A stretch of DNA of 37,671 nt from an uncultured Oscillospiraceae bacterium (GCA_947624895.1 CANQMK010000008.1:1-37671); one strand, 5' to 3'. Counted from the stretch's first letter, positions 13,566-22,138 are shown. A program made the numbers and translations. Notes: generated by a model from the letters alone, not told the origin.

Positions 13566-16493
13566 TTACAGACGGGCAAAGGCGCCCTGCATGGCGCGGT
13601 TGCGGTAATCTTCCTCTTTCTTCTCCCGCCAGAACTGCTCCAGCAGCGCCCGCAGGCGGACCTCCATATCGTCCGCCTGGGCAGGGTCGCCGCCGCCTCC
13701 CAGGGTAATGCTGATCTGCGGGGCGAAGCTGGAGCTGTCGGTGTAGGAGCTGTTGGTGTTGCTCGTGGAGTTGTTGATGATCTCGTCGGTCTTATCCGCC
13801 GGGATGATGGCCGTACCCTGGGGCAGGAAGGCCAGCTCGCCGCCTTCCTCGTTCATGCGGGTCCAGCCGCCCTCGAAGCTCGGGGTGCCTTCGGCGTGTC
13901 CGGGGATTCCCGCAGCAGACACGGACAGACTGGCGGAACTGGCGTTCCGGGCCGCCTGCTCGATGCGCCGGAAGCTCTCCACGATGGAGGTTGCCCCATT
14001 CGATGCAGATGTCACCATCCGGCTCCAAGAGCTCTCCGCCGCCGAAGCTGCGGCCGTGTAGGCGCTCTGGGCTGCGGATTCCACACTGTCGAAGTCGGCC
14101 CCCACGGCGGTGGCCGCGTCGGAGGATGCCTGCTCGATGCTGGTATAGGCCGCCTGGGCGTCGGACAGCATCGTGGCGAAGCTGTCGCTTGTGAGCTCCT
14201 GCGCCTGCGTAGAGGCGTCAGAAACGCTCGTGAAGGCCGTGTCCGCGTCGGAGGACATAGTATCAAAGCTGGAGCTCGCGGCCTCCTGGGCCGCGGTCGT
14301 GGCCTCGGAAACAGTGCTTTGGGTGGTAGCTGCGGCCGCCTCCACGTCGGCGGTGTACTGCGACGTGTCCACCGCCAGCGATTTGTCCTCCAGGTCGGTG
14401 TTCTGCAGGTTCTCGATGGTCGATGTCAGCTCGGCCACCTCGGCCTCGGAATCCTCGGCTCCGCCGAACAGGTTGGTAAAGAAACTGATGATCTTCCCGG
14501 CGCCCTCGGCGAACCAGCCGATCAGGTCGCTAATCCAGCCGATCACGGTGCCCAGGGCGTCGGAAACGGTGGTCAGGATGGGGGAGATCGCCTCGAAGGC
14601 CGGGGCAACGACGCCGGACAGCAGATCGCCTAGCGCCTGCACCAGGGGGTTCAGGGCGGGGAAGATGCTCTGCGCTGCGGATGTGAGGGCGTCGAACACG
14701 GGCGACATGGCTTCAACGACGGTGCCGAAAATCTCTGCCAGGGGCGGCATAACGGCGGTCGCCAGGTTGCCGATCACCTCCGCCGCTGCGGAAAAGGCTT
14801 CGGACAGGGGCGGGAGCGCCGAAGATGCCACGGATTCGATCACCGGCATAAGGGGCGCCAGCACGTCATTGGTCAGGGTGTTCAGCACGTCGATCAACGG
14901 CGGGAGGGCCGCCGATGCCAGGCTTCCGAAAATCTCCGCCAGGGGCGGCAGCACCGTCCCGGTCAGGTTCAGGATGACCTCGGCCAGGGGGCCCACGGCC
15001 TCGGCCACGGGGGTGAAGGCCGCGCCCAGGGACGGGAGCGTGTCGGATATGAAGCCGCCCAGGGTCTCGCCGAAGCCGTCGAAGCCGCCCACCAGGGCGT
15101 CGATGACGCTGGTGCCGGTGCTCTCGATGAGGGGCCACTGGCCCACTACGGCGTCCACGATGTCCTCCAGCATGGGGGCGAACTGCGCCCCGGCGCCGGT
15201 CAGGAAGTTGTCCACCTCGCCGGTCAGGTTCTTGGTGGCGTTGGTGAGGCCGTCCGTCTGCTCGACGGCGGCCCGCTGTATATCTTCGCTCTGCTGGAGG
15301 ATGGAGTTGAGGATGACCTGGGCCCGGGTCGCGTCGTCCATGGCCGCGATATTATCATCCAGCCCCATGGCCTGGGCGCTCTGTTTCAGGGCCGCCTCGT
15401 CAAGGTTGATACCAAACTCCGCCAGGGCGTCGGTGTTCCCGCTTATGGCCTCCTGAATGGCCGCCAGGGCGTCGGCGTCGCTCATGGAAAAGGCGTTGCC
15501 GAAGTCGTAGGCCAGGGAGGTCGTCATTTCAGATAGGAACTCGGCGGCCTCGCCGGTGATGCCAAGCTCCTGGTACATGAGCTTATTCTGGATAAGGAAC
15601 TGCTTTACCTCGGTAGTGCTGCGGTGGGTGGCGTCGGCGTAGTTTTTCGCCCAGGTCCCCACCTCCGGGGAGAAAATGGCGTTGAACTTCTTGCCGGTGG
15701 TCTCCGCGTCCTTGAAGGCAGAAACGGCCGCCTGCCCAAATTCTTTCATGAGCTCGATGCCCTTTTTGATGGCCTGGAAGCTGATCAGGGCTTTCGCGGC
15801 TCCCTTGAGGGCGTCGGATATATCGTTCCCGGCACGCTCGCCCTCGTCGCCCATGGCGCCGAACTCGCCGGCCGCCTCATTGGCAGCATCCCCCGCCTCC
15901 TCGGTAGAGCCCTTGGCGTCCTGCAGGGCGGCCATGAGCTTTTCCCGGATGGTCTTGATCGGGTGCTGGAACTGCGTGTTGATGTCCTTGACGTGCTTTA
16001 CCATATCCTTCGCCCAGGTCTTGGCCTTCTTGGTCGAAAAGTCTATGGCCCCGGTGATGCCGGTCTGGAAGCTCTTTGCTATGCTTTGGCCCGCCTGGAG
16101 GCCGGCGGCCATGGTGTCCCGGAACGCCTCGCCAAGATCGGCCGCGCCCTCGGCGGTCTCCCGCAGGCGGTTCCGCAGGGCGTCCGCCTCGCTTCCGGCT
16201 TCAAAGAGCCCCTGCCCGAACTGTCGGGTCGTGTCCGCCGCGGTCTGGGCGCTGTCGCTGGTGTCGTCTAGGCTGTCGCTCAACTCCGAGGCGCGATCTG
16301 CAAATGCGCCGGCGCTCTCTGCACCAGCGTCGCAGGCAGAAACGGCTTCGGCTCCCATGCGCTGGGCGCCCATTTCCACGGCCCCCAGGCGGCGCTCCAG
16401 ATTGTCTACACGGCCTTCCAGATCGTCGATGGTCCCCCCGGCCTTGCCGGTGTCAAAGTCGATGCCGTACCTTAACTCTCTCGCATCTGCCAC
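13566..16493 (-). CDS. Tail tape measure protein
   Basis: A 975-aa protein that sets tail length and is passed into the cell with the DNA. The N-terminal 300 residues are helical, with an Ala/Glu/Asp/Lys-rich coiled pattern (VDNLERRLGAVEMG, DALKGAAKALISFQAIKKGIELM). About 350-560 has FLSEMTTSLAYDFGNAFSMS, a segment common to Clostridial tape measures. About 490-680 holds several imperfect repeats with the core LPPLAEIF or variants (LPPLIDVL, MPPLAEIF). About 700-850 is Ser/Ala-rich helix, and the C-terminal part has a glycine stretch and acidic end. I start at GTG 16493, eight bases after AGGAGG; the upstream GTG at 16502 overlaps the RBS itself. A hairpin (16515-16546) precedes it. Confidence 0.93.
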   Translation of the reverse strand: MADARELRYGIDFDTGKAGGTIDDLEGRVDNLERRLGAVEMGAQRMGAEAVSACDAGAESAGAFADRASELSDSLDDTSDSAQTAADTTRQFGQGLFEAGSEADALRNRLRETAEGAADLGEAFRDTMAAGLQAGQSIAKSFQTGITGAIDFSTKKAKTWAKDMVKHVKDINTQFQHPIKTIREKLMAALQDAKGSTEEAGDAANEAAGEFGAMGDEGERAGNDISDALKGAAKALISFQAIKKGIELMKEFGQAAVSAFKDAETTGKKFNAIFSPEVGTWAKNYADATHRSTTEVKQFLIQNKLMYQELGITGEAAEFLSEMTTSLAYDFGNAFSMSDADALAAIQEAISGNTDALAEFGINLDEAALKQSAQAMGLDDNIAAMDDATRAQVILNSILQQSEDIQRAAVEQTDGLTNATKNLTGEVDNFLTGAGAQFAPMLEDIVDAVVGQWPLIESTGTSVIDALVGGFDGFGETLGGFISDTLPSLGAAFTPVAEAVGPLAEVILNLTGTVLPPLAEIFGSLASAALPPLIDVLNTLTNDVLAPLMPVIESVASSALPPLSEAFSAAAEVIGNLATAVMPPLAEIFGTVVEAMSPVFDALTSAAQSIFPALNPLVQALGDLLSGVVAPAFEAISPILTTVSDALGTVIGWISDLIGWFAEGAGKIISFFTNLFGGAEDSEAEVAELTSTIENLQNTDLEDKSLAVDTSQYTADVEAAAATTQSTVSEATTAAQEAASSSFDTMSSDADTAFTSVSDASTQAQELTSDSFATMLSDAQAAYTSIEQASSDAATAVGADFDSVESAAQSAYTAAASAAESSWSRMVTSASNGATSIVESFRRIEQAARNASSASLSVSAAGIPGHAEGTPSFEGGWTRMNEEGGELAFLPQGTAIIPADKTDEIINNSTSNTNSSYTDSSSFAPQISITLGGGGDPAQADDMEVRLRALLEQFWREKKEEDYRNRAMQGAFARL

Positions 16494-16514
16494 GGTTTTC
16501 ACCTCCTATGCGGC

Positions 16515-16546
16515 AAAATAGCCGCCCCCGGAGGGGCGGCTATTTT
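16515..16546 (-). terminator. Hairpin between tail chaperone extension and tape measure
   Basis: Positions 16515-16528 and 16533-16546 are a perfect 14-bp inverted repeat with a four-base loop that reads TCCG (UNCG type) in transcript sense. Four T end the stem. It contains the stop of the frame-shifted ORF and lies 20 bp before the tape measure start, so it may attenuate transcription to lower tape measure amounts, or be a pseudo-terminator in a readthrough operon. Confidence 0.7.
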
Positions 16547-16740
16547 GTCTTTGCTCGTTCTCTTGCTTCCGGCAGCCACGTACCGAAGTACAGCAGCTTC
16601 GCCTCCACGGCCTCGCGGTATTCCGCCAGGTCCATGGTCTTTAGGTCTTGGTAGGTGAGGCCCGGCCCGGACCACACCATCGTCCAGAACTCCCGCTTGG
16701 CTACGGCCCGCCGGTGGGCCGCCGCAAGTGACAGCTCACT
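16540..16740 (-). CDS. Frameshifted C-terminal extension of tail assembly chaperone
   Basis: An open stretch of about 66 codons in the +1 frame relative to the chaperone gene, ending at TAG 16540-16542. Its product from Ser-Glu-Leu contains AHRRAVAKREFWTMVWSGPGLTYQDLKTMDLAEY (in parts), followed by a basic end. There is no good ribosome binding site; the only in-frame ATG near is at 16680, which would leave 46 aa. The layout fits a G/GT type pair in which a fraction of ribosomes shifts frame just before the chaperone stop (16736-16738). The +1 frame is open for about ten codons before that stop. A slippery TTT-C lies four codons before the stop, but the exact site is uncertain. Shift direction would be +1 or -2. 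Coordinates give the unshifted part only. Confidence 0.55.
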   Translation of the reverse strand, partial: SELSLAAAHRRAVAKREFWTMVWSGPGLTYQDLKTMDLAEYREAVEAKLLYFGTWLPEARERAKTK

Positions 16741-17005
16741 CGCGCAGAAAGGTCTCGATGGCGGAGATCAGCTTTTCGGGCGTCCGCAGGTCCTCTTTCT
16801 CGTCGAAATAGGCCATGCCCTGCGCCTTCACCTCGGGCGGGGAGGTGACGCAGTTTTTGAACATCCCGTCCATATACTTGACGGACTTCCGCTTCCCGCC
16901 GCCGGTGTTGCCGCACTCGTCGTTGAAGTCGTAATACCAGGACGGGGAAACGCTCTGCAGGGTGAACTCCTGCTCGCCGATGGTGACTTTCTTGGTCTTT
17001 GCCAT
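16736..17005 (-). CDS. Tail assembly chaperone (gpG-type)
   Basis: An 89-aa protein between tail tube and tape measure, where all tailed phages of this type keep the chaperone. It starts MAKTKKVTIGEQEFTLQSVSP, a small beta-part, then helical sequence with a basic GGGKRKSVKYMDGMFKNC and ends LISAIETFLRE. It binds the tape measure during tail building. I prefer ATG 17005, which gives the usual start for this group; an in-frame ATG at 17068 would add 21 residues but its upstream GGCGGG is weak. The reading frame of 16540-16740 runs on directly after it. Confidence 0.75.
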   Translation of the reverse strand: MAKTKKVTIGEQEFTLQSVSPSWYYDFNDECGNTGGGKRKSVKYMDGMFKNCVTSPPEVKAQGMAYFDEKEDLRTPEKLISAIETFLRE

Positions 17006-17080
17006 ATACTTTCGATACCCCTTTTCAGATAGACTTTTGGGCCGCTTGGGCCAGTTGTTTTTTCCCATGGCCCGCCGGGC

Positions 17081-17494
17081 TTACGTGCGGTAGGTCAGGG
17101 ACGGGACGAAGATGTTGACGGTCTCGGTGCCGATCTCCTTGGCCCGGGTGATGTCGGGCGGCTTGAGAATGCGGCACTCGTCCTCGGAGAACTGGACCGC
17201 GCCCACCTCGTTGGCGTCCGCGATAGTCACAGAGAGGGGGGTCCGCTTGAGGCACAGGTTCCGCAGATAGGGCAGCGAGGAGCTGGTGCCCATGAGGGTC
17301 AGGGCGATATTGCCGCTCTCGTTGGCGTTCTCGTTGTAGGTGACATCACCCTTGACGCCCACGGTGGGGGTCACGATGTCCTCGTTCCGGGTGACGGTGA
17401 TCACACCGTCGGTGCCGAAGCCCGTGATGGCCTTGCCGTTGATGACAAGGTTCACCTTCTTGGGGTCATAGCTGGCGACTTCGATTTTAGGCAT
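17081..17494 (-). CDS. Tail tube protein (DUF3277-like)
   Basis: A 137-aa protein, all-beta, in the position after the sheath gene. It contains the segments NLVINGKAITGFGTDGVITV, RNEDIVTPTVGVKGDVTYNENANESGNIALTLMGTSS (in parts) and ends with VNIFVPSLTYRT. This is typical of DUF3277-type tube proteins of myophages. It polymerises as stacked hexamers to form the inner tube through which DNA passes. ATG 17494, AGGAGG upstream. Confidence 0.85.
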   Translation of the reverse strand: MPKIEVASYDPKKVNLVINGKAITGFGTDGVITVTRNEDIVTPTVGVKGDVTYNENANESGNIALTLMGTSSSLPYLRNLCLKRTPLSVTIADANEVGAVQFSEDECRILKPPDITRAKEIGTETVNIFVPSLTYRT

Positions 17495-17508
17495 GGTGTT
17501 TTTCCTCC

Positions 17509-18936
17509 TTAGCTGTTCAGGGTCACGCTCAACACGCCGTTCACCTTGACCTTGTGAATGGCGCCGTCAAGCTGGGCTTCCCACTCGATGTCCGGCATTT
17601 GCCGGTTGGCTACCTGCTCGGGGGTAGCATCGGCCCGCTTGGGGACCTTCACGTTGAAGATGCCGCCGCCGGCCTCGGGGTCCACGGCGACGATCTCCAG
17701 CTCCACCGCTCGGTTCAGGGCGGAGAACACGGCCGCGGCCACCAGGGCAAAGCCAGCGTCGGAGTAGCTGATCTTCGGGTTCTCCAGGAACACGTTATAG
17801 AGGTTCTCCCGCATCTGGTAGGTGATGTAGTCGGCCCCCAGGACGTTATCCAGGAAGTTGCCGTCGCCGCAGATGCCCTCCTTGATGTAGGGGTGCTTGT
17901 ACTCCGCGGTCATGTAGTTTACCCGGTTCTCCTCCAGCCGGTCGCGCTCGGCGTCGGTGAGGTCGGCCACCTCCACGCCGTCCGGGACCTTCCACTTCCA
18001 GGTGACGCTCTGCGGCCAGAACGGGCCCACACAGCCCACCCAGGCGGCGTCCGCCCATTCGGTGTCCGGGAACTCGGAGTAGAGGATGGCGCTGCGGCCA
18101 AAGCTGCTGACGTACTCCTTATCGGCGGTCTGGCCGAAATAGACCTTGCGGTGGTCCTCGACGCCGGCGCCCAGCTCCGCGGGCGTGGGCTCGGTGCCCT
18201 GGGCCCACTCGGCCAGCGCCTTCACACAGTCGCCGTCGGTCACGTCGGTCAGCAGGAAGTAGAAGTCGTCGTCGATACCCCGCAGGGTCTCGATGGCCTC
18301 CAGCAGCTTGTCCGCCCGAGTCACGTCCTTGGCGCCGGAGCTGATCGCCAGCGTGCCGTTATGCAGGCCACAGGCCGTCATGCACTCGGCGTCCTGGAAG
18401 AACTCCACGGTCTCGGTGTAGCCGGAGATCGGGGTCCGGGTGGTGCTGGTGAAGGTGACGACGCCCTCGGCCACGGATGCCTCGAACACGATGCCGTCCA
18501 TGGTGAAGCTCTTACCCTCGAAAAGCTGGGCGATTGCCTCGTCGGTCTCGGGCTTGCTCTCGGTGCGAACAGGCACGACGGCCTTGCCGCCGATCTTGAG
18601 CCAGTAGTCCGTAGACGCCTCCAGCGCGGTGTCGAAGGACGCCTCGGCGAAGGTGACGGTCAGGGTGCTGGCCTTGCCGCCCACGGGCTGGGGGTTCTCG
18701 ATGCCCGCGATACGGACCTTGCGAATGAGGGTGTCTGCCAGGGTGTTGACCTGATCAAACATCTTCTCCGCCATGGCCGCCACCTTCTTGCCCTCGAAGT
18801 CGGCCTTGATGACCTCCAGATCGTTGTAGGTCTTGAGATCGGCGGCGCCTTCGGTGGAGAGCAGCAGGATGTCCAGCTTCTCCGCCGGCTGCACCTTCGC
18901 GTCAAGCGAGGTATAAACCTGAATGTCTTTGCTCAT
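17509..18936 (-). CDS. Tail sheath protein
   Basis: A 475-aa contractile sheath subunit, which makes this a myovirus-type tail. The start (IQVYTSLDAKVQPAEKLDILLLSTEG) and the segment LFEGKSFTMDGIVF, plus about 215-245 (LEAIETLRGIDDDFYFLLTDV) and YMTAEYKHPYIKEGICGDGNFLDNVLGADYI (in parts), resemble DUF3383-type sheath proteins. The C-terminal 110 residues hold the joining domain (YSDAGFALVAAAVFSALN, then FNVKVPKRADATPEQ). ATG 18936 overlaps the tail-terminator stop by 4 bp. It is followed 14 bp later by the tube gene. Confidence 0.9.
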   Translation of the reverse strand: MSKDIQVYTSLDAKVQPAEKLDILLLSTEGAADLKTYNDLEVIKADFEGKKVAAMAEKMFDQVNTLADTLIRKVRIAGIENPQPVGGKASTLTVTFAEASFDTALEASTDYWLKIGGKAVVPVRTESKPETDEAIAQLFEGKSFTMDGIVFEASVAEGVVTFTSTTRTPISGYTETVEFFQDAECMTACGLHNGTLAISSGAKDVTRADKLLEAIETLRGIDDDFYFLLTDVTDGDCVKALAEWAQGTEPTPAELGAGVEDHRKVYFGQTADKEYVSSFGRSAILYSEFPDTEWADAAWVGCVGPFWPQSVTWKWKVPDGVEVADLTDAERDRLEENRVNYMTAEYKHPYIKEGICGDGNFLDNVLGADYITYQMRENLYNVFLENPKISYSDAGFALVAAAVFSALNRAVELEIVAVDPEAGGGIFNVKVPKRADATPEQVANRQMPDIEWEAQLDGAIHKVKVNGVLSVTLNS

Positions 18937-19463
18937 GTCGAATCTCCTTTAACGATAATATTTGGGTTCGCCGCCGGTATCTCCTTGGTGTCCGTGCGGG
19001 TGTACCTGATTCTCACGTCGAAGCCCACCCGGCGGGCGGCCTCGTCGATGTCCAGCGTAGTCCTGTCCTGGGCCTGGCCCACCTCCACGATGGTGACGCC
19101 CAGGCTGGAAATGTCATCATAGCCGACGTGCAGGAAATAGCCGATGGCCTTTTCAGCCAGGGCCTCCGCCTCGTCCGCGCCGCTGATCTCGACCCCAGAG
19201 GGGTCCCGCCTGTTGGCGCTGCAAAACGTGAAGGATAGGGTCATGGTGGGCATTTCCCGCCGGTATTCCACCTGGCCGCCCTCGACGGTCTGCTCGGTGG
19301 AGTAGTCCCCCATTTCAGCGATTGGCGCGTATGGGGTTATGACGGAGTAGGTAGCAAATGGGAGATCGGGCTCCGGCTGCGCCTGCCCGGACAGGACCAC
19401 CGGCCGGTCCAGATAGGTCCACAGCAGCTCCACGATCTTGTTCCTGATCTCAACTACGGTCAT
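18933..19463 (-). CDS. Tail terminator / neck protein (LIC_12616-like)
   Basis: A 176-aa protein in the position of tail terminators. The N-terminal helix (VVEIRNKIVELLWTYLDRPVVL), followed by PFATYSVITPYAPI, a strand pair MPTMTLSFTFCS, then a helix AEALAEKAIGYFLHVG and a strand FDVRIRYTRTDT, are typical of LIC_12616-type proteins. It should cap the tail tube and join it to the neck. ATG 19463 overlaps the upstream stop by 4 bp; it overlaps the sheath by 4 bp as well. Confidence 0.82.
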   Translation of the reverse strand: MTVVEIRNKIVELLWTYLDRPVVLSGQAQPEPDLPFATYSVITPYAPIAEMGDYSTEQTVEGGQVEYRREMPTMTLSFTFCSANRRDPSGVEISGADEAEALAEKAIGYFLHVGYDDISSLGVTIVEVGQAQDRTTLDIDEAARRVGFDVRIRYTRTDTKEIPAANPNIIVKGDST

Positions 19464-19828
19464 TTGGGATTGCTCGCCCCCTTCTTTTCCACGACATAGC
19501 GCTTCATGGGGTGAATGGGCCCGTGGGTGAGCTCCTGCTTCACGGTGTAGACCTGGCCGTCGTAGCCGTCCCGGAACTGCCCCCCGATGGAGAGGGTCGC
19601 GCCGTTGGTGTAGACCTTCTGGCCGTTTTTGGTGGACGTGCCGCCCTCCAGGTATTGCAGGTCCTCGTTGCTTAACGGCATGACAACGCCCTGGAACGGC
19701 TTTTCCACCGGCTCGCCGCCGGTGTACTGACCGCCGTTCTTGGGGTCGTAGCCGCCGCCCTCGCGGGTCAGCTCGAACATTTCATGCAGCAGGGCCTTCG
19801 GTATCTTGGGCCCCTTCCAGCTCCTCAC
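19460..19828 (-). CDS. Head-tail joining protein
   Basis: A 122-aa protein between the gp10-like and terminator genes. It contains the segments YDPKNGGQYTGGEPVEKPFQGVVMPLS, TNGATLSIGGQFRDGYDGQVYTVKQE, then PMKRYVVEKK. Beta-rich small proteins of this type are head-tail stoppers or joining proteins. A TTG at 19834 overlaps the previous stop, but GTG 19828 is nine bases after AGGAGG and I take it as the start. The assignment to stopper or joiner is by position; no fold-specific motif is visible. Confidence 0.7.
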   Translation of the reverse strand: MRSWKGPKIPKALLHEMFELTREGGGYDPKNGGQYTGGEPVEKPFQGVVMPLSNEDLQYLEGGTSTKNGQKVYTNGATLSIGGQFRDGYDGQVYTVKQELTHGPIHPMKRYVVEKKGASNPK

Positions 19829-19830
19829 GG

Positions 19831-20478
19831 TCAATCGCCTCCTTCCACCTCATAGGTGATACTGCCGTACAGCCGCCCGGTATCAAAAAGCGGCTGCTTC
19901 TGCGTGGTCGTGCGCTGCGTGGTCGGGGATTTTGGCGGCGCCAGTTTGGTGTTGAAGTATTCGCGGGTCATTTCCACGGCCCACTTCCCCACGTAGTCCG
20001 CGGCCTGCTGGGCCGTCCAGGATTCCAGGACGATGCCGTCCACGGCCTCCTTGCAGATGTCCTCCAGCTTGCCGCGGCCGGTGTCGTAGCTGGCCCGGAT
20101 GAAGCTCCGCTCGGGGATTTCAACGCTATGGACCAGCATATACATCCAGTCGTAATTTCCCCGGTCGTACTTCTTACCCTTGGTGCCGGGGTGCGGGCGG
20201 ACCAGGTAGCCGTAGCCGGAGCTGATGGGGATATACTCCAGGTCGGCAAAGGCCCGCGGGCTCCCGGCGGATTTGGCCTCGGGTGTCAGGGGGATTGCGA
20301 GGTTCTTGACGTTCTTGGCCGTGATGGTCGCGCCGTACTCGTGGACGTGGGCGATCATCAGCAGGTCGCTGTCCGCCTGGCCCACGATGCCCACGCGGAC
20401 CGTCAGGCTCCCCAGGGCCGTCAGCTCGCGCTTGATGCGCTCCATGTCCGGGCGGAAAGTGTCTTTGAGGATTTTCAT
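19831..20478 (-). CDS. HK97-gp10 / virion morphogenesis-type tail completion protein
   Basis: A 215-aa neck protein. The features are an N-terminal helix (DMERIKRELTALGSLTVRVGIVG), the strongly typical LMIAHVHEYGATIT (about 40-53; most family members have A-x-x-x-E-F/Y-G), PERSFIRASYDTGRGKLEDICKEAVDGI (about 118-145), and the end LFDTGRLYGSITYEVE, where D-T-G-x-L-x-x-S-I is a family mark. It should finish the tail top or neck. ATG 20478 lies one base after the stop of the connector gene. The frame is open much further upstream, but only inside the connector gene. Confidence 0.85.
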   Translation of the reverse strand: MKILKDTFRPDMERIKRELTALGSLTVRVGIVGQADSDLLMIAHVHEYGATITAKNVKNLAIPLTPEAKSAGSPRAFADLEYIPISSGYGYLVRPHPGTKGKKYDRGNYDWMYMLVHSVEIPERSFIRASYDTGRGKLEDICKEAVDGIVLESWTAQQAADYVGKWAVEMTREYFNTKLAPPKSPTTQRTTTQKQPLFDTGRLYGSITYEVEGGD

Positions 20479-20479
20479 G

Positions 20480-21130
20480 TCACCACCGCTTGTAGGACGA
20501 TATGACGCTCTGCCAGGTCTCGCCGATGCTCTTGTCGAAGGTCCAGTGGACATCGGAGATAGAGAAAGCGGAGAGGCCGGCGGCGTCGTTCTCGATGATC
20601 GCCCACTGCTGGGCGGCCATGTTCCAGACCAGCGCCTCCAGGTCCGCGGGGAAGTCGCTGGGCTCCTCGTCGGTGGCGTCCTTGGGCAGGATGTAGCCGG
20701 CGGTGTAGTCCACCAGCAGATAGCGCCTCGGGGCCACATAGTCCATGGACAGGCCGCCGATATGCCCGCGGTAGGTCCAGCCGTCCTCCCTGAACACCAC
20801 GCCGATCTCGCCTTGGTCCCCGAAGTCGTACCCCGTAATCTCGGCGCCGTTGGTCGTGTCGATGATCTTGGAGATGCTGCGGATGGGCCACTGTTCCATG
20901 ACCAGGCGTTGGGTGCCGGAGGCGATCTTCCGCTCGTGGTAGTCCTGCTTGCCCAGCTTACGGCCCAGCGTGGTCTCCAGCCACGCGGAGGCGGCGTTGA
21001 TAAGCTGCACCAGGGCGGCGTCGCGCTGCTCGTCCGCATCGTCCAGGGGGATGCCCAGGAACGTCTTTAAGGCGTCCAGGGTGGTCACGGCGTTCTCGCG
21101 GAGGGCGGGGACGGTCTTTTTTTCTTCCAT
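20480..21130 (-). CDS. Head-tail connector (gp6/YqbG-like adaptor)
   Basis: A 216-aa protein. It contains ALKTFLGIPLDDADEQRDAALVQLINAASAWLETTLGRKL, a helical start common to gp6-like head-tail adaptors, then beta sequence (RLVMEQWPIRSISKI, YRGHIGGLSMDYVAPRRYLLVDYTAGY), and a C-terminal helix DLEALVWNMAAQQW. It docks below the portal ring. ATG 21130; the gene is separated from the small lysine-rich gene by about 55 bp, the longest gap in this module. Confidence 0.85.
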   Translation of the reverse strand: MEEKKTVPALRENAVTTLDALKTFLGIPLDDADEQRDAALVQLINAASAWLETTLGRKLGKQDYHERKIASGTQRLVMEQWPIRSISKIIDTTNGAEITGYDFGDQGEIGVVFREDGWTYRGHIGGLSMDYVAPRRYLLVDYTAGYILPKDATDEEPSDFPADLEALVWNMAAQQWAIIENDAAGLSAFSISDVHWTFDKSIGETWQSVISSYKRW

Positions 21131-21185
21131 GCGTATGGCCTCCTAAACGAGCCCCTGGTCGCTTTTGGCGCCCAGGGGTATTGAG

Positions 21186-21347
21186 TTATTCCTTGCTCCC
21201 GCCTTCGCCGTCCTGGGCGGTCCCAGGGGCGTCAGCGCGGGCATGGTCCTGGGACTTTCCCTTGGAGGTTTTCTTGGCCTCCTTCGGGCCGTCCGCTTTC
21301 TTGTTGGCCCCCGGCTTCGGGGGCTCATGCCGGAATACCCTTGCCAT
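21186..21347 (-). CDS. Small lysine/proline-rich protein
   Basis: A 53-aa protein, without recognised family and without predicted fold. It begins MARVFRHEPPKPGANKKADG and continues with Lys-Ala repeats, then an acidic, Gly-rich end. The ATG at 21347 has GGAGG eight bases upstream and lies three bases after the stop of the gene before it, so it is probably translated. Similar short, charged ORFs are found between head and connector genes in many siphophages and myophages. An out-of-frame reading over the same bases is less convincing because it has no such start. Confidence 0.6.
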   Translation of the reverse strand: MARVFRHEPPKPGANKKADGPKEAKKTSKGKSQDHARADAPGTAQDGEGGSKE

Positions 21348-21350
21348 AGG

Positions 21351-21725
21351 TCAGTCCTCCTTCAAGGTGATCTTGCTGAAATCAAGGACGGCCTGCACAG
21401 CGCCGTCCACGGTGAAGGTGAAGATCGCGGTCTTGTCGGCCACGCGCAGCACCCAAACGCGGTCGGTTGCCTGGAAGGTCTTGCCGTCCTTGTTCTGGCA
21501 GGTAATGAGCTTCCCGGCGAAGGCCGGGCCAAAGACGGCGACGAAGTAGTGGCCGTCCTGCTCCTCCACGATGCCGGAAAACTCTTTCCAGCCGGTGACG
21601 TGCTTCAACTCGCCGACGGGGTAGACGGTGGAGCCGGCATACTCCAGGACCATGCCGGGCTCCATGAGATCGCCCACCGTCTTTTCGCCGAGTTTAAGGG
21701 GCTGAACCTGGGACGCCACGCGCAC
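21351..21725 (-). CDS. Hypothetical head-region protein
   Basis: A 124-aa, mainly beta protein: VGDLMEPGMVLEYAGSTVYPVGELK, then FSGIVEEQDGHYFVAVFGPAFAGKLITCQ and a final FTFTVDGAVQAVLDFSKITL. No family recognised. It uses GTG 21725 with GGGG eight bases upstream, as no ATG is available near. It lies between a capsid-associated small protein and the connector, so it may be a capsid decoration or head completion protein; this is by position only. Confidence 0.65.
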   Translation of the reverse strand: MRVASQVQPLKLGEKTVGDLMEPGMVLEYAGSTVYPVGELKHVTGWKEFSGIVEEQDGHYFVAVFGPAFAGKLITCQNKDGKTFQATDRVWVLRVADKTAIFTFTVDGAVQAVLDFSKITLKED

Positions 21726-21739
21726 CAGGTCAGCCCCAC

Positions 21740-22117
21740 TTATTCCCCCAGGACAGCCGGTGCCTCCACGGGGACATTAGTGGCGTCGCCCAGGACGATG
21801 ACAGCAGCGCCCTCGCCCTTGCCCTCGCCGGTGAACTCGATCTTGATGAACTGCTTGCAGCCCACCAGGTCCAGGTCGAAGTTGACCAGATCGCCGGCCT
21901 GGGCGTCCTTGACGGTCGCCTTGCCCTCCAGGACCACCAGGGGGTCCTTGACCGCCTCGAAGCCGCCCTCGGCGGTGTCGCAGTCCTTGACCGCAATGGT
22001 GATCTCGCCGGAGCCGGCGGCCTTCACGGCAACGACGGCGGACAGGAAGCCCGCCCGGTCGATGGCCTCGGTGTCCAGAGGCATGGCTTTAATGTTCTGC
22101 AAAAGCTCCCGCTTCAT
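21740..22117 (-). CDS. Possible capsid decoration protein
   Basis: A 125-aa protein directly after the major capsid gene. It starts with KRELLQNIKAMPLDTEAIDRAGFLSAVVAV and has beta sequence (SGEITIAVKDCDTAEGGFEAVKDPLVVL, then DLVNFDLDLVGCKQFIKIEFTG), with Gly/Ala/Glu turns. Position, size and beta content fit a decoration or head fibre protein that strengthens the capsid, but I do not recognise the family. ATG 22117 follows AAGGAGG. Confidence 0.65.
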   Translation of the reverse strand: MKRELLQNIKAMPLDTEAIDRAGFLSAVVAVKAAGSGEITIAVKDCDTAEGGFEAVKDPLVVLEGKATVKDAQAGDLVNFDLDLVGCKQFIKIEFTGEGKGEGAAVIVLGDATNVPVEAPAVLGE

Positions 22118-22138
22118 AGTAAAATCCTCCTTCTGAAA

